In this document: positions 28,858 to 37,938 of the stretch, piece by piece
Numbering within the stretch: the stretch's first letter is position 1
How the letters are laid out: every line of letters begins with the position of its first letter
Assembly: GCF_947241705.1 (NCBI RefSeq)
Contig: NC_079265.1
Coordinates: 124,001-188,000 of the forward strand
DNA length: 64,000 bases
Direction: 5' to 3'
Source of the DNA: Saccharomyces mikatae IFO 1815
Taxonomy: Eukaryota > Ascomycota > Saccharomycetes > Saccharomycetales > Saccharomycetaceae
Notes under the pieces: model-generated
What the model was told of the DNA's origin: nothing
The model's database searches: none
Seen by the model: only the letters and a program-made list of their open reading frames with translations
Position numbers and translations under genes: made by a program

Positions 28858-29597
28858 TTAACGAGAGTAAGACCAAACGTTCTTCAACAAACCATCGTTT
28901 TGAGCCAAACGGTTCAAAGAATCATCAGATTCACCTCTGGATCTGACGTAACCAGACAAAGCGTAGGTGACGTATTCACCTGGGATGGCACGGCCTTCTT
29001 CATCAACCTTGGCAACGTTGATTTGAACAGAAGCATGGTCATCGGCTTTGATGATTCTGTTGGTAGCAGAACATTTTCTTGGAACGTATAGTTCGACCTA
29101 GTAAAAAGATAAAAATAAAAATGTTAGTATAATTGCGCTTACATTCTTGCGAATTTGTTTGCCATATGGATGGAAGAGAAGTTTTGAAGAGTTGTTGTGT
29201 GCACTCCCAGCTATTAATACGAGGTCCTTCAATCTTCCTAGTGTACAATAATGTTCAAAATTCACAGTTCAATGTCTACTGTTCCTCGTTATATCATCAA
29301 ATTTGGTTAAAGGTATACTCTGACCGCTAAAGTTGGACCGGACCGTCGGATAATATGAAGCGTCGATTGTAACAAATTGTTATTATCCTCATATATGGCT
29401 GCAATAGTTTTTTTTACGTGCGCCTAATACAAGCTACCGAAGCCTCATTCATTCATGTTATTGATGTCGTCCATTGAGCCCATTGTATTTCACGCTGACG
29501 GTTTCTCGTCCACCAACTCTTATCTAGTCTTTTTTCCCCCATCCTGTGCAATCATTTGTTCTAATTTACGTACTAATTGACCCTTATCGTTTTCCAT
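28858..29597 (-). CDS. RPS21B: RPS21B, 40S ribosomal protein eS21 (two exons)
   Basis: Exon 1 is 29574-29597 (MENDKGQL) and exon 2 is 28858-29097 (VELYVPRKC to the stop), giving 87 residues, the family length. The 476-bp intron starts GTACGT and ends TAG, with a perfect TACTAAC branch site. The protein sits on the solvent side of the 40S subunit near uS2 and is needed for 20S pre-rRNA maturation. Two tandem Rap1-type sites lie about 305-335 bp upstream, as in other ribosomal protein genes. This is the only spliced gene I found in the window. Confidence 0.96.
29098..29573 (-). other. RPS21B intron
   Basis: The intron has 5' splice site GTACGT (from 29573), branch site TACTAAC on the minus strand (29129 down to 29123) and 3' splice site TAG (29100-29098). 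Branch-to-acceptor spacing is about 23-25 nt. The variant GTACGT in place of GTATGT is a known minor form, commoner in ribosomal protein genes. I see no snoRNA inside it. Confidence 0.92.
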
Positions 29598-29901
29598 CTT
29601 GGCTTATTGATATATGTTTGTTCTTGTGTCAGATGTCAAGCTGGAAATCTCCCTTTAAAGCTAGATCTACTTAATGATGAATGCAAAAATCAAAATCCTA
29701 CAATCTTTGACCACGAACTCTTTCATTATACAGTACCGGGATTCCCTTCGAACGGCCTCACTACGTAGCCAGGGTGGTCACCACCAGCGAGAGAGCTCTA
29801 GGACGGTGTCCGAGGAAAGAACGCGCACAAAACCGGCCTACAGCCATGCTAAGACGTGCCACGAAAACGAACGCGATAATCTTACTCTTAAAACCGTGAA
29901 A

Positions 29902-29914
29902 AATGTAAGGATGT
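29902..29914 (-). promoter_or_regulatory. Rap1 site 1 of RPS21B
   Basis: The minus strand reads ACATCCTTACATT, a UASrpg-type Rap1 site, about 305 bp upstream of the RPS21B ATG. Confidence 0.7.
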
Positions 29915-29918
29915 AGAA

Positions 29919-29931
29919 AATGCACGGATGT
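29919..29931 (-). promoter_or_regulatory. Rap1 site 2 of RPS21B
   Basis: The minus strand reads ACATCCGTGCATT, a strong UASrpg match. It is in the same orientation as site 1 and 17 bp away, the tandem layout typical of ribosomal protein genes that recruit Fhl1 and Ifh1. Confidence 0.8.
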
Positions 29932-30484
29932 CAGTACATGATTGTTAATCAGCAATGTTTCCGGAAGATATAAGTTGTATACAGAAATATGGGTATATTT
30001 TATGAATGAGTTTTTCTTCTTTTCTTGAAACTGAGTCAGGTATTACTTTATCTTAATTTTTTAAACGTATGCTTTGGACTTATAGTCGCTGATGCAGGTG
30101 CACGCTTTACATAATCTTTGTTACCATGGCAACCGTATAGATATACTAAAGAAGGAAACCAAGCGGAGCTTTCTTAAATCCCTGTACTTTTGTAAATAAA
30201 AAAGTGTGCAAAAAAACACTACCATGTTTCTCATTTCATATAAGGATAGAAATGTTTGTTAAGAAAGTTTTTTGGTTTCTGGTTGGCCTGTTATTTCTAT
30301 CATGTGACTGGGCTACGCTTGGCTTTTTGTTTTTCCCTCACTTTGCGCTAAAGTTGTTCTCACATTATAAGGGCAGCGAGAAAAACTTGAGTAAAGAAAG
30401 TTTGTTTACATACAACAATTGTATTAAGAGAACCATTTGAGCCAAGCAAGATAAGTGGACATAAACTGTTTTTATAGATAAATA

Positions 30485-31714
30485 ATGGTAGATGGATTTA
30501 ATTCCTCGAACATTAGGAAGAGGGCTAGAACTCTCTCTAACCCAAATGACTTTCAAGAGCCGAACTACTTGCTGGACCCTGGTAATCATCCCTCAGAGCA
30601 TTTTCGAACTCGAATGTCCAAATTTCGGTTTACTATTAGGGAGAAACTATTAGTATTTACCAACAACCAGTCATTCACGTTATGCCGCTGGCAAAAAAGG
30701 TACCGGTCTACATTCAATGATCTTTACTTTACTTATACATCCTTAATGGGATCGCACACCTTCTATGTCCTGTGTTTGCCTATGCCTGTGTGGTTTGGAT
30801 ACTTCGAAACTACAAAAGATTTGGTTTATATCTTGGGGTATTCTATCTATTTGAGTGGTTTTTTTAAAGACTACTGGTGTTTGCCCAGACCTAGAGCACC
30901 ACCATTACATCGGATTACTTTAAGCGAATATACAACAAAGGAGTACGGTGCTCCAAGTTCGCATACAGCAAATGCCACAGGGGTGAGTCTCTTGTTTCTG
31001 TACAATATCTGGAGGATGCAAGAATCCTCTGTCGTGCTTCAACTGATGCTGTCATGCGTGGTTGTATTCTATTACATAACTTTGGTTTTTGGTAGAATAT
31101 ACTGTGGGATGCATGGATTATTAGATTTAGCAAGCGGTGGGCTTATTGGAATAGTTTGTTTCATTGTCAGAATGCACTTCAAGTACAAGTTCTCGAACCT
31201 GTATATCGAAGAGTATTGGTGGTTTCCTCTGTTTAGTGTAGGATGGGGTCTTCTCCTTTTATTTGAGCATGTCAAACCTATAGACGAATGTCCCTGCTTT
31301 CAAGACAGTGTTGCGTTCATGGGTGTTGTATCGGGTATTGAATGCTGCGATTGGCTAGGCAAAGTGTTTGGCATTACGCTAGTGTACAATTTGGAGCCTA
31401 ACTGTGGCTGGCGGCTGACCCTGGCCAGACTACTGGTGGGCGTACCGTGCGTCGTTGTCTGGAAGTACGTCATCAGTAAGCCATTGGTCTACACGTTGCT
31501 CATCAAGGTCTTACATCTTAAAGACGATAGAAACGTTGCAGCAAGAAAAAGGCTGGAAGCCACTGAGAAAAAAGGTGGTGGCAAGTATGAATGCCCACTG
31601 TATATCGGAGAGCCCAAGATCGATATCCTGGGCAGATTTATTATCTACGCCGGTGTCCCATTCACCGTAGTAATCTGTAGCCCCGTACTTTTTTCCCTCT
31701 TACATATAGCATGA
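30485..31714 (+). CDS. LCB3: LCB3, sphingoid base-phosphate phosphatase
   Basis: The 409-residue ER membrane protein belongs to the PAP2 superfamily. The three phosphatase motifs are present: K128 to R135-P136 (KDYWCLPRP), PSSH at 157-160, and R204-x5-H210-x3-D214. Several membrane helices follow in the C-terminal half. It dephosphorylates dihydrosphingosine-1-phosphate and phytosphingosine-1-phosphate so that exogenous and salvaged bases can enter ceramide synthesis. Length is the same as S. cerevisiae Lcb3. YSR3 is its paralogue elsewhere. The ATG at 30485 gives the expected [13 protein letters not shown]. Confidence 0.96.
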   Translation: MVDGFNSSNIRKRARTLSNPNDFQEPNYLLDPGNHPSEHFRTRMSKFRFTIREKLLVFTNNQSFTLCRWQKRYRSTFNDLYFTYTSLMGSHTFYVLCLPMPVWFGYFETTKDLVYILGYSIYLSGFFKDYWCLPRPRAPPLHRITLSEYTTKEYGAPSSHTANATGVSLLFLYNIWRMQESSVVLQLMLSCVVVFYYITLVFGRIYCGMHGLLDLASGGLIGIVCFIVRMHFKYKFSNLYIEEYWWFPLFSVGWGLLLLFEHVKPIDECPCFQDSVAFMGVVSGIECCDWLGKVFGITLVYNLEPNCGWRLTLARLLVGVPCVVVWKYVISKPLVYTLLIKVLHLKDDRNVAARKRLEATEKKGGGKYECPLYIGEPKIDILGRFIIYAGVPFTVVICSPVLFSLLHIA

Positions 31715-31900
31715 GAAGAAACCCAAAAGACAAAAGAAAATATTGTAAATGTATCCGTTTTTAAAGTATATTTTTGAAAAGTATGTAACTAAAGAGTCGT
31801 GTTGTATAAGGGTTTTTGCCGTATGAAGGCCCGGAGGAAGAATAGTGAAAGTCATTATCATCGTTAATAAATCAGAAAGAAAAGAACATTGAAGATATAT

Positions 31901-32125
31901 CTACAGCTTCGGAACGTGAGCCAAATGTCTTCTTGTAGCCAGTGAGGCACTCAATGGTCCATACGTCTTGGCGTTTTCCCTATATTCTTTAAACGAGCTG
32001 AACGAGTTTCCTGGAGATCTCTTGAAAATAGCGCTCGCCATAGCGCCGGCGGCTATTCTCGAAACACCAACGGAGGCGGCTGAAGAGGTGACGGCGGCGG
32101 CTAATCTAGTACTCTGAGCGATCAT
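31901..32125 (-). CDS. Small mitochondrial protein (YJL133C-A orthologue)
   Basis: The 74-residue protein equals the S. cerevisiae YJL133C-A product in length and pattern. The S. cerevisiae protein was detected in purified mitochondria; its function is unknown. The first 40 residues are rich in Ala, Ser and Arg with no acidic residue, which looks like a mitochondrial presequence, followed by FKRSPGNSFSSFKEYRENAKTYGP in pieces and a basic C-terminus. Conservation of this frame in a diverged species supports it as a real gene. No domain is recognised. Confidence 0.85.
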   Translation of the reverse strand: MIAQSTRLAAAVTSSAASVGVSRIAAGAMASAIFKRSPGNSFSSFKEYRENAKTYGPLSASLATRRHLAHVPKL

Positions 32126-32449
32126 GTTATACGTATATTTACTGAGCTATAGCTATGTTTTTAAGTGCACTGTATACTAAATAAACTCTATCCACAAGTA
32201 AATTTCCTATTCATGCAAATTGCTTTCGACTCTTCTATTTTTATATGTGTACGGTCTCATTATCTGCACCTGGGAGTGGTCATGCTTGATACTCGGCTCC
32301 CACCGGAAAATTTACCTATCGGGCGGAAAAATTGACGCCTGCAGGTCATGCCCCTCACCTTCATTCGCGGGTCTTATCTCCAGAGCAACTGAATGTGGAA
32401 AGGGCATGACACCCCCCACCCTCTCCCCACGTTTTTTAGAATGTGTTAG

Positions 32450-32457
32450 TACACCCA
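32450..32457 (+). promoter_or_regulatory. Aft1/Aft2-like site upstream of MRS3
   Basis: TACACCCA fits YRCACCCR, the Aft1 consensus, and lies about 430 bp upstream of the mitochondrial iron carrier MRS3. The wider ACACCCATGCAT also resembles a weak Rap1 site, so the assignment is uncertain. Confidence 0.35.
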
Positions 32458-32473
32458 TGCATACATATAATGG

Positions 32474-32482
32474 GCACGTGAT
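32474..32482. promoter_or_regulatory. Cbf1-type site upstream of MRS3
   Basis: GCACGTGAT, reverse complement ATCACGTGC, is a full Cbf1/CDEI consensus, between YJL133C-A and MRS3. Confidence 0.5.
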
Positions 32483-32884
32483 AGTGGGGCTTGTATGTTA
32501 GGGTTACATTTCTTTTTGTATTTTTTTGCCCTGAATTTAAATCATTTATAACGAGTAGATCGCTCCTTTCTTTTTTTTTTGTTTTTTTTTTTATACTCAC
32601 CGTTTACTGTCATTATTGTACCCTCGAGAAACTAAGCGTATACTCACCTCAACTTAGATCACCTTTACGTAGCACTTATTGCATTTTCTGGATGTCGCAT
32701 GCTCTTCAATCGGTAAAAGAAATTTGACTCCTGTTTTCTTAAACATTTTTTTTATTTTTATTTACTTACTTATCTTTCTTCAGGATTGTAACCCAACTTA
32801 TCTAATCACGATTCACATATCCGTTAATACCTACCTCTTTAAGGTTTGCTGTAAATATATACATGCTATAGAAAAGAAAGCGTT

Positions 32885-33829
32885 ATGGTAGAGGACTCAT
32901 CAAATAGTAATTCAACAAGGCCAATTCCAGCAATACCCATGGATCTGCCCGATTATGAGGCGTTGCCCACCCATGCGCCATTGTACTATCAGCTTATAGC
33001 AGGTGCGTTTGCTGGTATAATGGAACATTCAGTGATGTTTCCAATAGACGCTCTTAAGACGCGAATACAATCAGCTAACGCGAAATCTTTCTCCACCAAG
33101 AACATGCTCTCTCAAATATCTCATATATCTACTTCCGAGGGTACCCTAGCGTTGTGGAAAGGTGTCCAGTCCGTAATACTAGGTGCGGGACCTGCTCATG
33201 CGGTATATTTTGGTACGTATGAGTTCTGCAAAAAAAATCTTATTGACTCGAACGATACGCAGTCACACCATCCTTTCAAGACAGCCATTAGTGGTGCTTG
33301 CGCTACAACTGCGTCGGACGCATTAATGAACCCATTTGATACAATAAAGCAAAGAATTCAGCTTAACACTTCCGCATCAGTATGGCAGACCACAAGGCAG
33401 ATATACCAATCTGAAGGTTTGGCAGCATTCTATTATTCTTATCCAACCACCTTAGTAATGAACATCCCATTCGCAGCATTTAATTTCGTCATATATGAAT
33501 CATCCACAAAATTCTTGAACCCATCAAACGAGTACAACCCTTTAATACATTGTCTATGTGGTAGTATCAGCGGATCCACATGTGCGGCAATCACGACACC
33601 TTTGGACTGCATAAAAACGGTACTGCAGATAAGGGGCAGTCAAACTGTTTCGTTGGAAATTATGAGAAAGGCAGATACTTTCAGTAAAGCGGCCAGTGCC
33701 ATATATCAAGTTTATGGTTGGAGAGGGTTTTCGAGAGGTTGGAAACCAAGGATCGTCGCAAACATGCCGGCTACCGCTATATCATGGACAGCTTATGAAT
33801 GTGCAAAACATTTCCTAATGACATATTAG
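32885..33829 (+). CDS. MRS3: MRS3, mitochondrial iron carrier (mitoferrin)
   Basis: The 314-residue protein is a mitochondrial carrier with three repeats. The signature PxDxxK appears as PIDALKTR (53-60), PFDTIKQR (150-157) and PLDCIKTV (239-246), and six helices are expected. Mrs3 and its paralogue Mrs4 import ferrous iron across the inner membrane for haem and Fe-S cluster synthesis; the gene was first found as a suppressor of mitochondrial splicing defects. Length matches S. cerevisiae. The start at 32885 (MVEDSSNSNSTR) is the family start. Confidence 0.96.
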   Translation: MVEDSSNSNSTRPIPAIPMDLPDYEALPTHAPLYYQLIAGAFAGIMEHSVMFPIDALKTRIQSANAKSFSTKNMLSQISHISTSEGTLALWKGVQSVILGAGPAHAVYFGTYEFCKKNLIDSNDTQSHHPFKTAISGACATTASDALMNPFDTIKQRIQLNTSASVWQTTRQIYQSEGLAAFYYSYPTTLVMNIPFAAFNFVIYESSTKFLNPSNEYNPLIHCLCGSISGSTCAAITTPLDCIKTVLQIRGSQTVSLEIMRKADTFSKAASAIYQVYGWRGFSRGWKPRIVANMPATAISWTAYECAKHFLMTY

Positions 33830-34176
33830 TTGGTTCTTTTTGCCGCATCATTTCTTTTTCGTTTTGCATCTACAGAAAATTGTGTGTATTATCATTTTCT
33901 TATCGTCACTTTATGTACATTTATATATCCAGATACCTCGTTAGTCTCAAAGTTCGAGTTGTTTACTTCAAGAAAAAAGTTTTCATTTTCTCTCTTATAC
34001 TTTATTTATATATGTTTAGTATACCCAAAGGGTATTTCTAACTATAGGCAAGCTGTTTTATTTGAAGTCGGAAACTCTAAGAATATTAGATTCATTTCTA
34101 AAAAAAGAAAAATAATTACTTAAACACTTCTCCACAATTTGGCTCAAAGCTTTTCTCTAGAAGAAAAAGAATAAAG
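33830..34176. other. MRS3 3' flank / YJL132W promoter
   Basis: The 347-bp gap between tandem plus-strand genes is AT-rich, with TATATA elements near 33923 and 34008. Frames of 80-97 codons at 33799-34123 run from the MRS3 3' end and look spurious. Confidence 0.4.
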
Positions 34177-36429
34177 ATGAGAATAATCTATTCTTGGTTG
34201 CTCGTCTCTATCATTTGTTTAGCCACTTCCATAGTAACAAAAACACGAGCTGCAGGAGTGACTACACATCTATTTTATTTAACAAGAGGTGCCCCCCTAA
34301 ATTTGAAAGAAAATTATTATCCGTGGTTGAAAGCTGGCTCTTTCTTCCCGGATGCTCTATACTCATGTGCACCTTCCAACAAGGATTGGTCTGACTTTGC
34401 AGAATTCACTCATTGGCCCAATTTCTTGATGATTGCGCTGTCTTACTGGCAGCAAAAGTATGGCGAAAACCGTCAACTTCAGGAATCTAGTGATTCACTT
34501 ATGCTGAAGTCGTTTATAATAGGAGTATTCACCCATCAGATAGTCGATGTTTCTTGGCATTCATTAGTTACAGATTATAGACTGCATGGTCTACTCCGGG
34601 TTCTCAGCGAAACTGAATTTGATGCAGATATTGAAACTGCTCATACATTCTTAGACGTGATGGGTGAATTCCTCACCTTAAATAATGCAGTTCGTGACAC
34701 TGCTAATAATGAAAACTGGGAATTTTTTGCTCATCCAGATTGGAAATTGCCTAGAGAAGAGGATATAATGGAAATAATAGGGAGAGCTGGACTCTCTAAG
34801 GAAAAACTCTCCTACGCAGAACTGGATTTCTGCGTTAAAAGAGGTATGGCAGCAACAGTCAGTGAAAGCTATCTTTTCCGCTCTCAAAGGAAAAAACTAT
34901 TGAATAATATTTACTCGACCTCCCCAAGAGCTAACGATCTAATACAGAACCATTGGCTAGGGGGCCAATCCAACTTGGTTGCAATGCTCCAAAGATGCGT
35001 TCCTTTCTTCGAGTCTTTGTTTCATAGAGAAACTACTGATGAAGCTCAAACAGAAGAGCTAAGATTATGCGCAAATTTACCGCCAGTATCACAACAAGAA
35101 ATGGAGACGAGTGCTTCAAAATCTTTAATAAAAGCTCGAAGAAATAATAATCACATTGTTATATCTCCGTTGAAACCGTTTTCCAATTTTGGCACAAGTC
35201 TCACGTTAGGGAAGTTTCAAGAAAACAACAAAGATTACCTTGCTGTTAGTGCTCCGCTTGAAAATTCCGTTGGTGCAATATACTTGGTACCGTGGGATAT
35301 TGTATCAGTAACAAACAAAGAGGATTTTAACGTTTTACAACCAATTACTGCCATGTACGGCTCAAAAGTTGATACATACAGCGTAGGGGATGTTGACTAC
35401 TTGATTGTTTCAGAGCCTGGTACTTGTAGGATCGATTTCTATCTTAAAGGAGTAAAAATCTTAACAATCGAGGATACTACCACCGAAGAAGCGCATCAAT
35501 TAGAAGTGGCTTTAACGGCAATCTTCGATGGCGATACGGTTCCCGATTTGATAGTATCAAGCACAAGCTATGGAGTAAATGAAACTGGAATCGCAAAATT
35601 TATACCGGGATCTGCCATAATAGACCATTTGGTTAGTTCAGATAAATATCATACAGTTGATATTTCATCTTTTAAGGGAATTGTCTGCCTTGATGGTTAT
35701 CCTATGAAAATACCATTTCAGCACTTCGGGGCAACAATTCAAATGTCCAACAGGAATAGCAAGCAAAAGCTAATTTACATCACCTGTCAAAGTCTCGGTA
35801 CTGTTTTTGTTTATTTGCGCGATGATTTACATGACTCGTCAATCCCAGAATACTATATAACAAAAGGCGGTGTAATAGATGCAAAAGATAAGAATCATGT
35901 CGAGTGGGGCATACTTCCATCGAAAGAGCATGGTATGTTTGGTTCAACCATACTTTCTTGGTATTTTGAAGGAAAGAGTTTTGTGGCTATATCTCAACCA
36001 ATGTTTGATACAGTATTTTTGTATATTGAGGAATCCAGGCAAGTAAAGTTTCTCCTGAAGCTGATATTAAATATTAACATTGAATCCGGTATTACTCCTA
36101 ATGGGTTTGGTACATCTCTGTTGTTCAATGAAGAAGAAAGTGCGTTATACATATCATCACCAGAGAGCTTTGATGAAAGAGGAAGTATATGGAGAATTGG
36201 AATGAACGAGCTATTACAAGCAGCAAATCATTCGAAGCGGAAAAGCTTTTTTATTAATAATTTGAAATATCTTGTGCTCATAAATCCTGACAGAAATAGC
36301 AAAGGTGTGACAGGTTTCGGAGAGACCATGATTTTTGGTCCCCAAAACCACCTTGTGGTCGGAATTCCTCAATATGGGTACGGAAATTTTGATCGCATGC
36401 AGCTGACTGGCAGAATCTTGGTACTTTAA
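34177..36429 (+). CDS. Predicted secreted GPI-phospholipase D-like protein (YJL132W orthologue)
   Basis: The 750-residue protein equals S. cerevisiae YJL132W in length; that gene is uncharacterised. A signal peptide covers about residues 1-25. The next 200 residues resemble the zinc-dependent phospholipase C/D domain: early His (GVTTHLF), FPDALYSC, THW, and FTHQIVDVSWHS supply likely metal ligands. The C-terminal half has at least five FG-GAP-like repeats (FGTSLTLGKF, FGATIQMSN, FGSTILSW, FGTSLLFNE, FGETMIFG), which would form an integrin-type beta-propeller. This two-domain order is that of mammalian GPLD1. GPI cleavage is therefore a reasoned prediction, not a known activity. Confidence 0.85.
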   Translation: MRIIYSWLLVSIICLATSIVTKTRAAGVTTHLFYLTRGAPLNLKENYYPWLKAGSFFPDALYSCAPSNKDWSDFAEFTHWPNFLMIALSYWQQKYGENRQLQESSDSLMLKSFIIGVFTHQIVDVSWHSLVTDYRLHGLLRVLSETEFDADIETAHTFLDVMGEFLTLNNAVRDTANNENWEFFAHPDWKLPREEDIMEIIGRAGLSKEKLSYAELDFCVKRGMAATVSESYLFRSQRKKLLNNIYSTSPRANDLIQNHWLGGQSNLVAMLQRCVPFFESLFHRETTDEAQTEELRLCANLPPVSQQEMETSASKSLIKARRNNNHIVISPLKPFSNFGTSLTLGKFQENNKDYLAVSAPLENSVGAIYLVPWDIVSVTNKEDFNVLQPITAMYGSKVDTYSVGDVDYLIVSEPGTCRIDFYLKGVKILTIEDTTTEEAHQLEVALTAIFDGDTVPDLIVSSTSYGVNETGIAKFIPGSAIIDHLVSSDKYHTVDISSFKGIVCLDGYPMKIPFQHFGATIQMSNRNSKQKLIYITCQSLGTVFVYLRDDLHDSSIPEYYITKGGVIDAKDKNHVEWGILPSKEHGMFGSTILSWYFEGKSFVAISQPMFDTVFLYIEESRQVKFLLKLILNINIESGITPNGFGTSLLFNEEESALYISSPESFDERGSIWRIGMNELLQAANHSKRKSFFINNLKYLVLINPDRNSKGVTGFGETMIFGPQNHLVVGIPQYGYGNFDRMQLTGRILVL

Positions 36430-36466
36430 TGATTATTTCAATAGCATGTAATAATTTAGTGTACGC

Positions 36467-36474
36467 TATATACA
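36467..36474 (-). promoter_or_regulatory. Puf3-type motif in AIM23 3' UTR
   Basis: The minus strand reads TGTATATA, the core UGUANAUA bound by Puf3, about 22 nt after the AIM23 stop. The upstream C preferred by Puf3 is absent. The same bases also fit a polyadenylation efficiency element, so two readings remain. Confidence 0.4.
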
Positions 36475-36495
36475 TTATGTTGTCACTTTTTCTAT

Positions 36496-37569
36496 TTACA
36501 TTTCCTTCATTTTTTCTTTCTTTTTTTCAATTCTTTTATTTAACTTTTCTTGTCTCTCTTGTCTCCTCAATTCCTTTAGCATCTTTTTATCGTTGTTCTG
36601 TGGTTTAACATCTTTTGGCGTCAATTTCATTATCATTTTTGTGCCTATGTTACCTAGCAAAACAGGATCATTAGCATGCTCTTTGACTGTTTCTTTCAAT
36701 ATCTCCAGAACAGCTGCCCTTTTTTGCAACACTAATTTTGACAGTCTGGTTGCGCTATCTTTTTGGAAGTGGTCTAGCTCTTCAAAACTCTCAAGCCAAT
36801 TGTTCGAGTTTATATTATTCTTGTCATCAAGATATAATGTTACTTTACTTCCTTTTTTTAACAATGAAACTATTTCGTGTGCCTTTTGCTTTTCTAAGTC
36901 ATCATTCTCAATCTGCCATGATATTTTTATATGCTTCAAGTTACCTTCCTTTTTATCGGTTACTAAATTTTTGAAAGATTTATTTAATACTCCCAGTTGC
37001 ATTAGTTCCTTCTCTTTCTTTTTAGCAAGGAAGTCTGAGTATTTTTTTAACGCCACTCGACTTTCCACTATTTTAACAAGTGGGACTTGATTTTCATCAT
37101 CAATTTGCTCAACGTTGACAATACTCAATCCGACTTTATCAAGGTCAATGCCCTTGGCAAAATACCTAATATTTGATGCTTCGATTCTGTGAGTAGTAGG
37201 ATCTACAACTTTAATGTTTCCCTTATAATTTTTTTTAAATATTTCAGTAACAACTGAATTTGCGGCCTCTTTAGCTCTATCTGTTCCAGTGCTCCATGTT
37301 ATGAAGATTCTCTTTTTCTTGGTAGCATTTCTTTGCGGTTGTTTTTGACGCTTTATATACCCTGTAGGAAGAACAGCATTTTTAGATGCACTTCCATGAT
37401 TTTGTTCCCTGAGACTGGCCAGCTCACGTTTGCGTTTCATTGCGTTGCGAAATATATCTGTGGTGGGTGATAAATTGTCTCTGTGGGAATATTTTGTGAA
37501 GTGGAAATATCTAAAACTCTTTAACAGCGTTTTTCGTGATACAGCTTCTCTCAAAAGTAGTTTTAACAT
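36496..37569 (-). CDS. AIM23: AIM23, mitochondrial translation initiation factor 3
   Basis: The 357-residue protein matches S. cerevisiae Aim23 (356), shown to be the mitochondrial IF3. The N-terminus ([22 protein letters not shown] in part) is a typical presequence. The middle, about 100-200, would be the IF3 N-like domain, and residues 205-320 the IF3 C-like beta-alpha-beta-alpha domain; sequence similarity to bacterial IF3 is very weak. A Lys/Glu-rich coiled tail ends the protein. It helps separate mitoribosomal subunits and select initiator sites, balancing output of mitochondrial genes. Only 66 bp separates its stop from that of the convergent YJL132W orthologue. Confidence 0.93.
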   Translation of the reverse strand: MLKLLLREAVSRKTLLKSFRYFHFTKYSHRDNLSPTTDIFRNAMKRKRELASLREQNHGSASKNAVLPTGYIKRQKQPQRNATKKKRIFITWSTGTDRAKEAANSVVTEIFKKNYKGNIKVVDPTTHRIEASNIRYFAKGIDLDKVGLSIVNVEQIDDENQVPLVKIVESRVALKKYSDFLAKKKEKELMQLGVLNKSFKNLVTDKKEGNLKHIKISWQIENDDLEKQKAHEIVSLLKKGSKVTLYLDDKNNINSNNWLESFEELDHFQKDSATRLSKLVLQKRAAVLEILKETVKEHANDPVLLGNIGTKMIMKLTPKDVKPQNNDKKMLKELRRQERQEKLNKRIEKKKEKMKEM

Positions 37570-37938
37570 ATTTATGGGACCTAGAGTTACGGTTCTTTAT
37601 CACATGCACCAGCTATTCTATACTTGTTATTCAGTTTCATCTTTTTTCGAGAGAGCTTTTTCAAACCCTTATAGTTCTCACCGTCACGGACAAACTCAGG
37701 TGAAATCAAGAGTTAATGAGAACAAGGCAATATAGAACATGGCCACCGTTCGTCCCGCAGCTAATTCACACTTTAGCGCCTCCAAAGTATCTTGTTAGCT
37801 AAGCGTCCTATCTTCTATTTATATAAGAATTAAAACTTTTAAAATCAAATAATTGAGTTAATATACAAAATAAAAAATCGACTAAAAAAGTCCTGTAATC
37901 GATTATAGAGAGTAAGCATGGATAGGCCTCTTACTTAC
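37570..37938. other. AIM23 promoter / URA2 3' flank
   Basis: The 369-bp gap between two minus-strand genes shows TATATAAGAATT near 37818 and A/T-rich runs toward URA2 that suit its terminator. No named activator site is seen. Confidence 0.4.

Larger units (their letters stand above)
29598..30484. other. RPS21B-LCB3 divergent promoter
   Basis: The 887-bp divergent region holds two Rap1-type sites near 29902-29931 and a TGAGTCA (Gcn4 core) at 30032-30038. Plus-strand frames of 63-80 codons at 29577-29916 and a 78-codon one at 30204-30440 lie inside; I do not accept them as genes. Confidence 0.6.
32126..32884. other. YJL133C-A - MRS3 divergent promoter
   Basis: The 759-bp region has a CACGTG site at 32475-32480, an Aft-type TACACCCA at 32450-32457, two long T runs at about 32570-32593, and a 9-bp inverted repeat, GTCATGCCC (32345-32353) with GGGCATGAC (32402-32410). 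Frames of 70-93 codons within it look like chance. Confidence 0.55.

Noticed and set aside
28738-29091. Plus-strand 117-codon frame over RPS21B exon 2
   Set aside because: Antisense shadow of the ribosomal protein exon.
29577-29916. Plus-strand 63- and 80-codon frames across the RPS21B start and promoter
   Set aside because: They overlap exon 1 in antisense and the Rap1 sites; coding use is unlikely.
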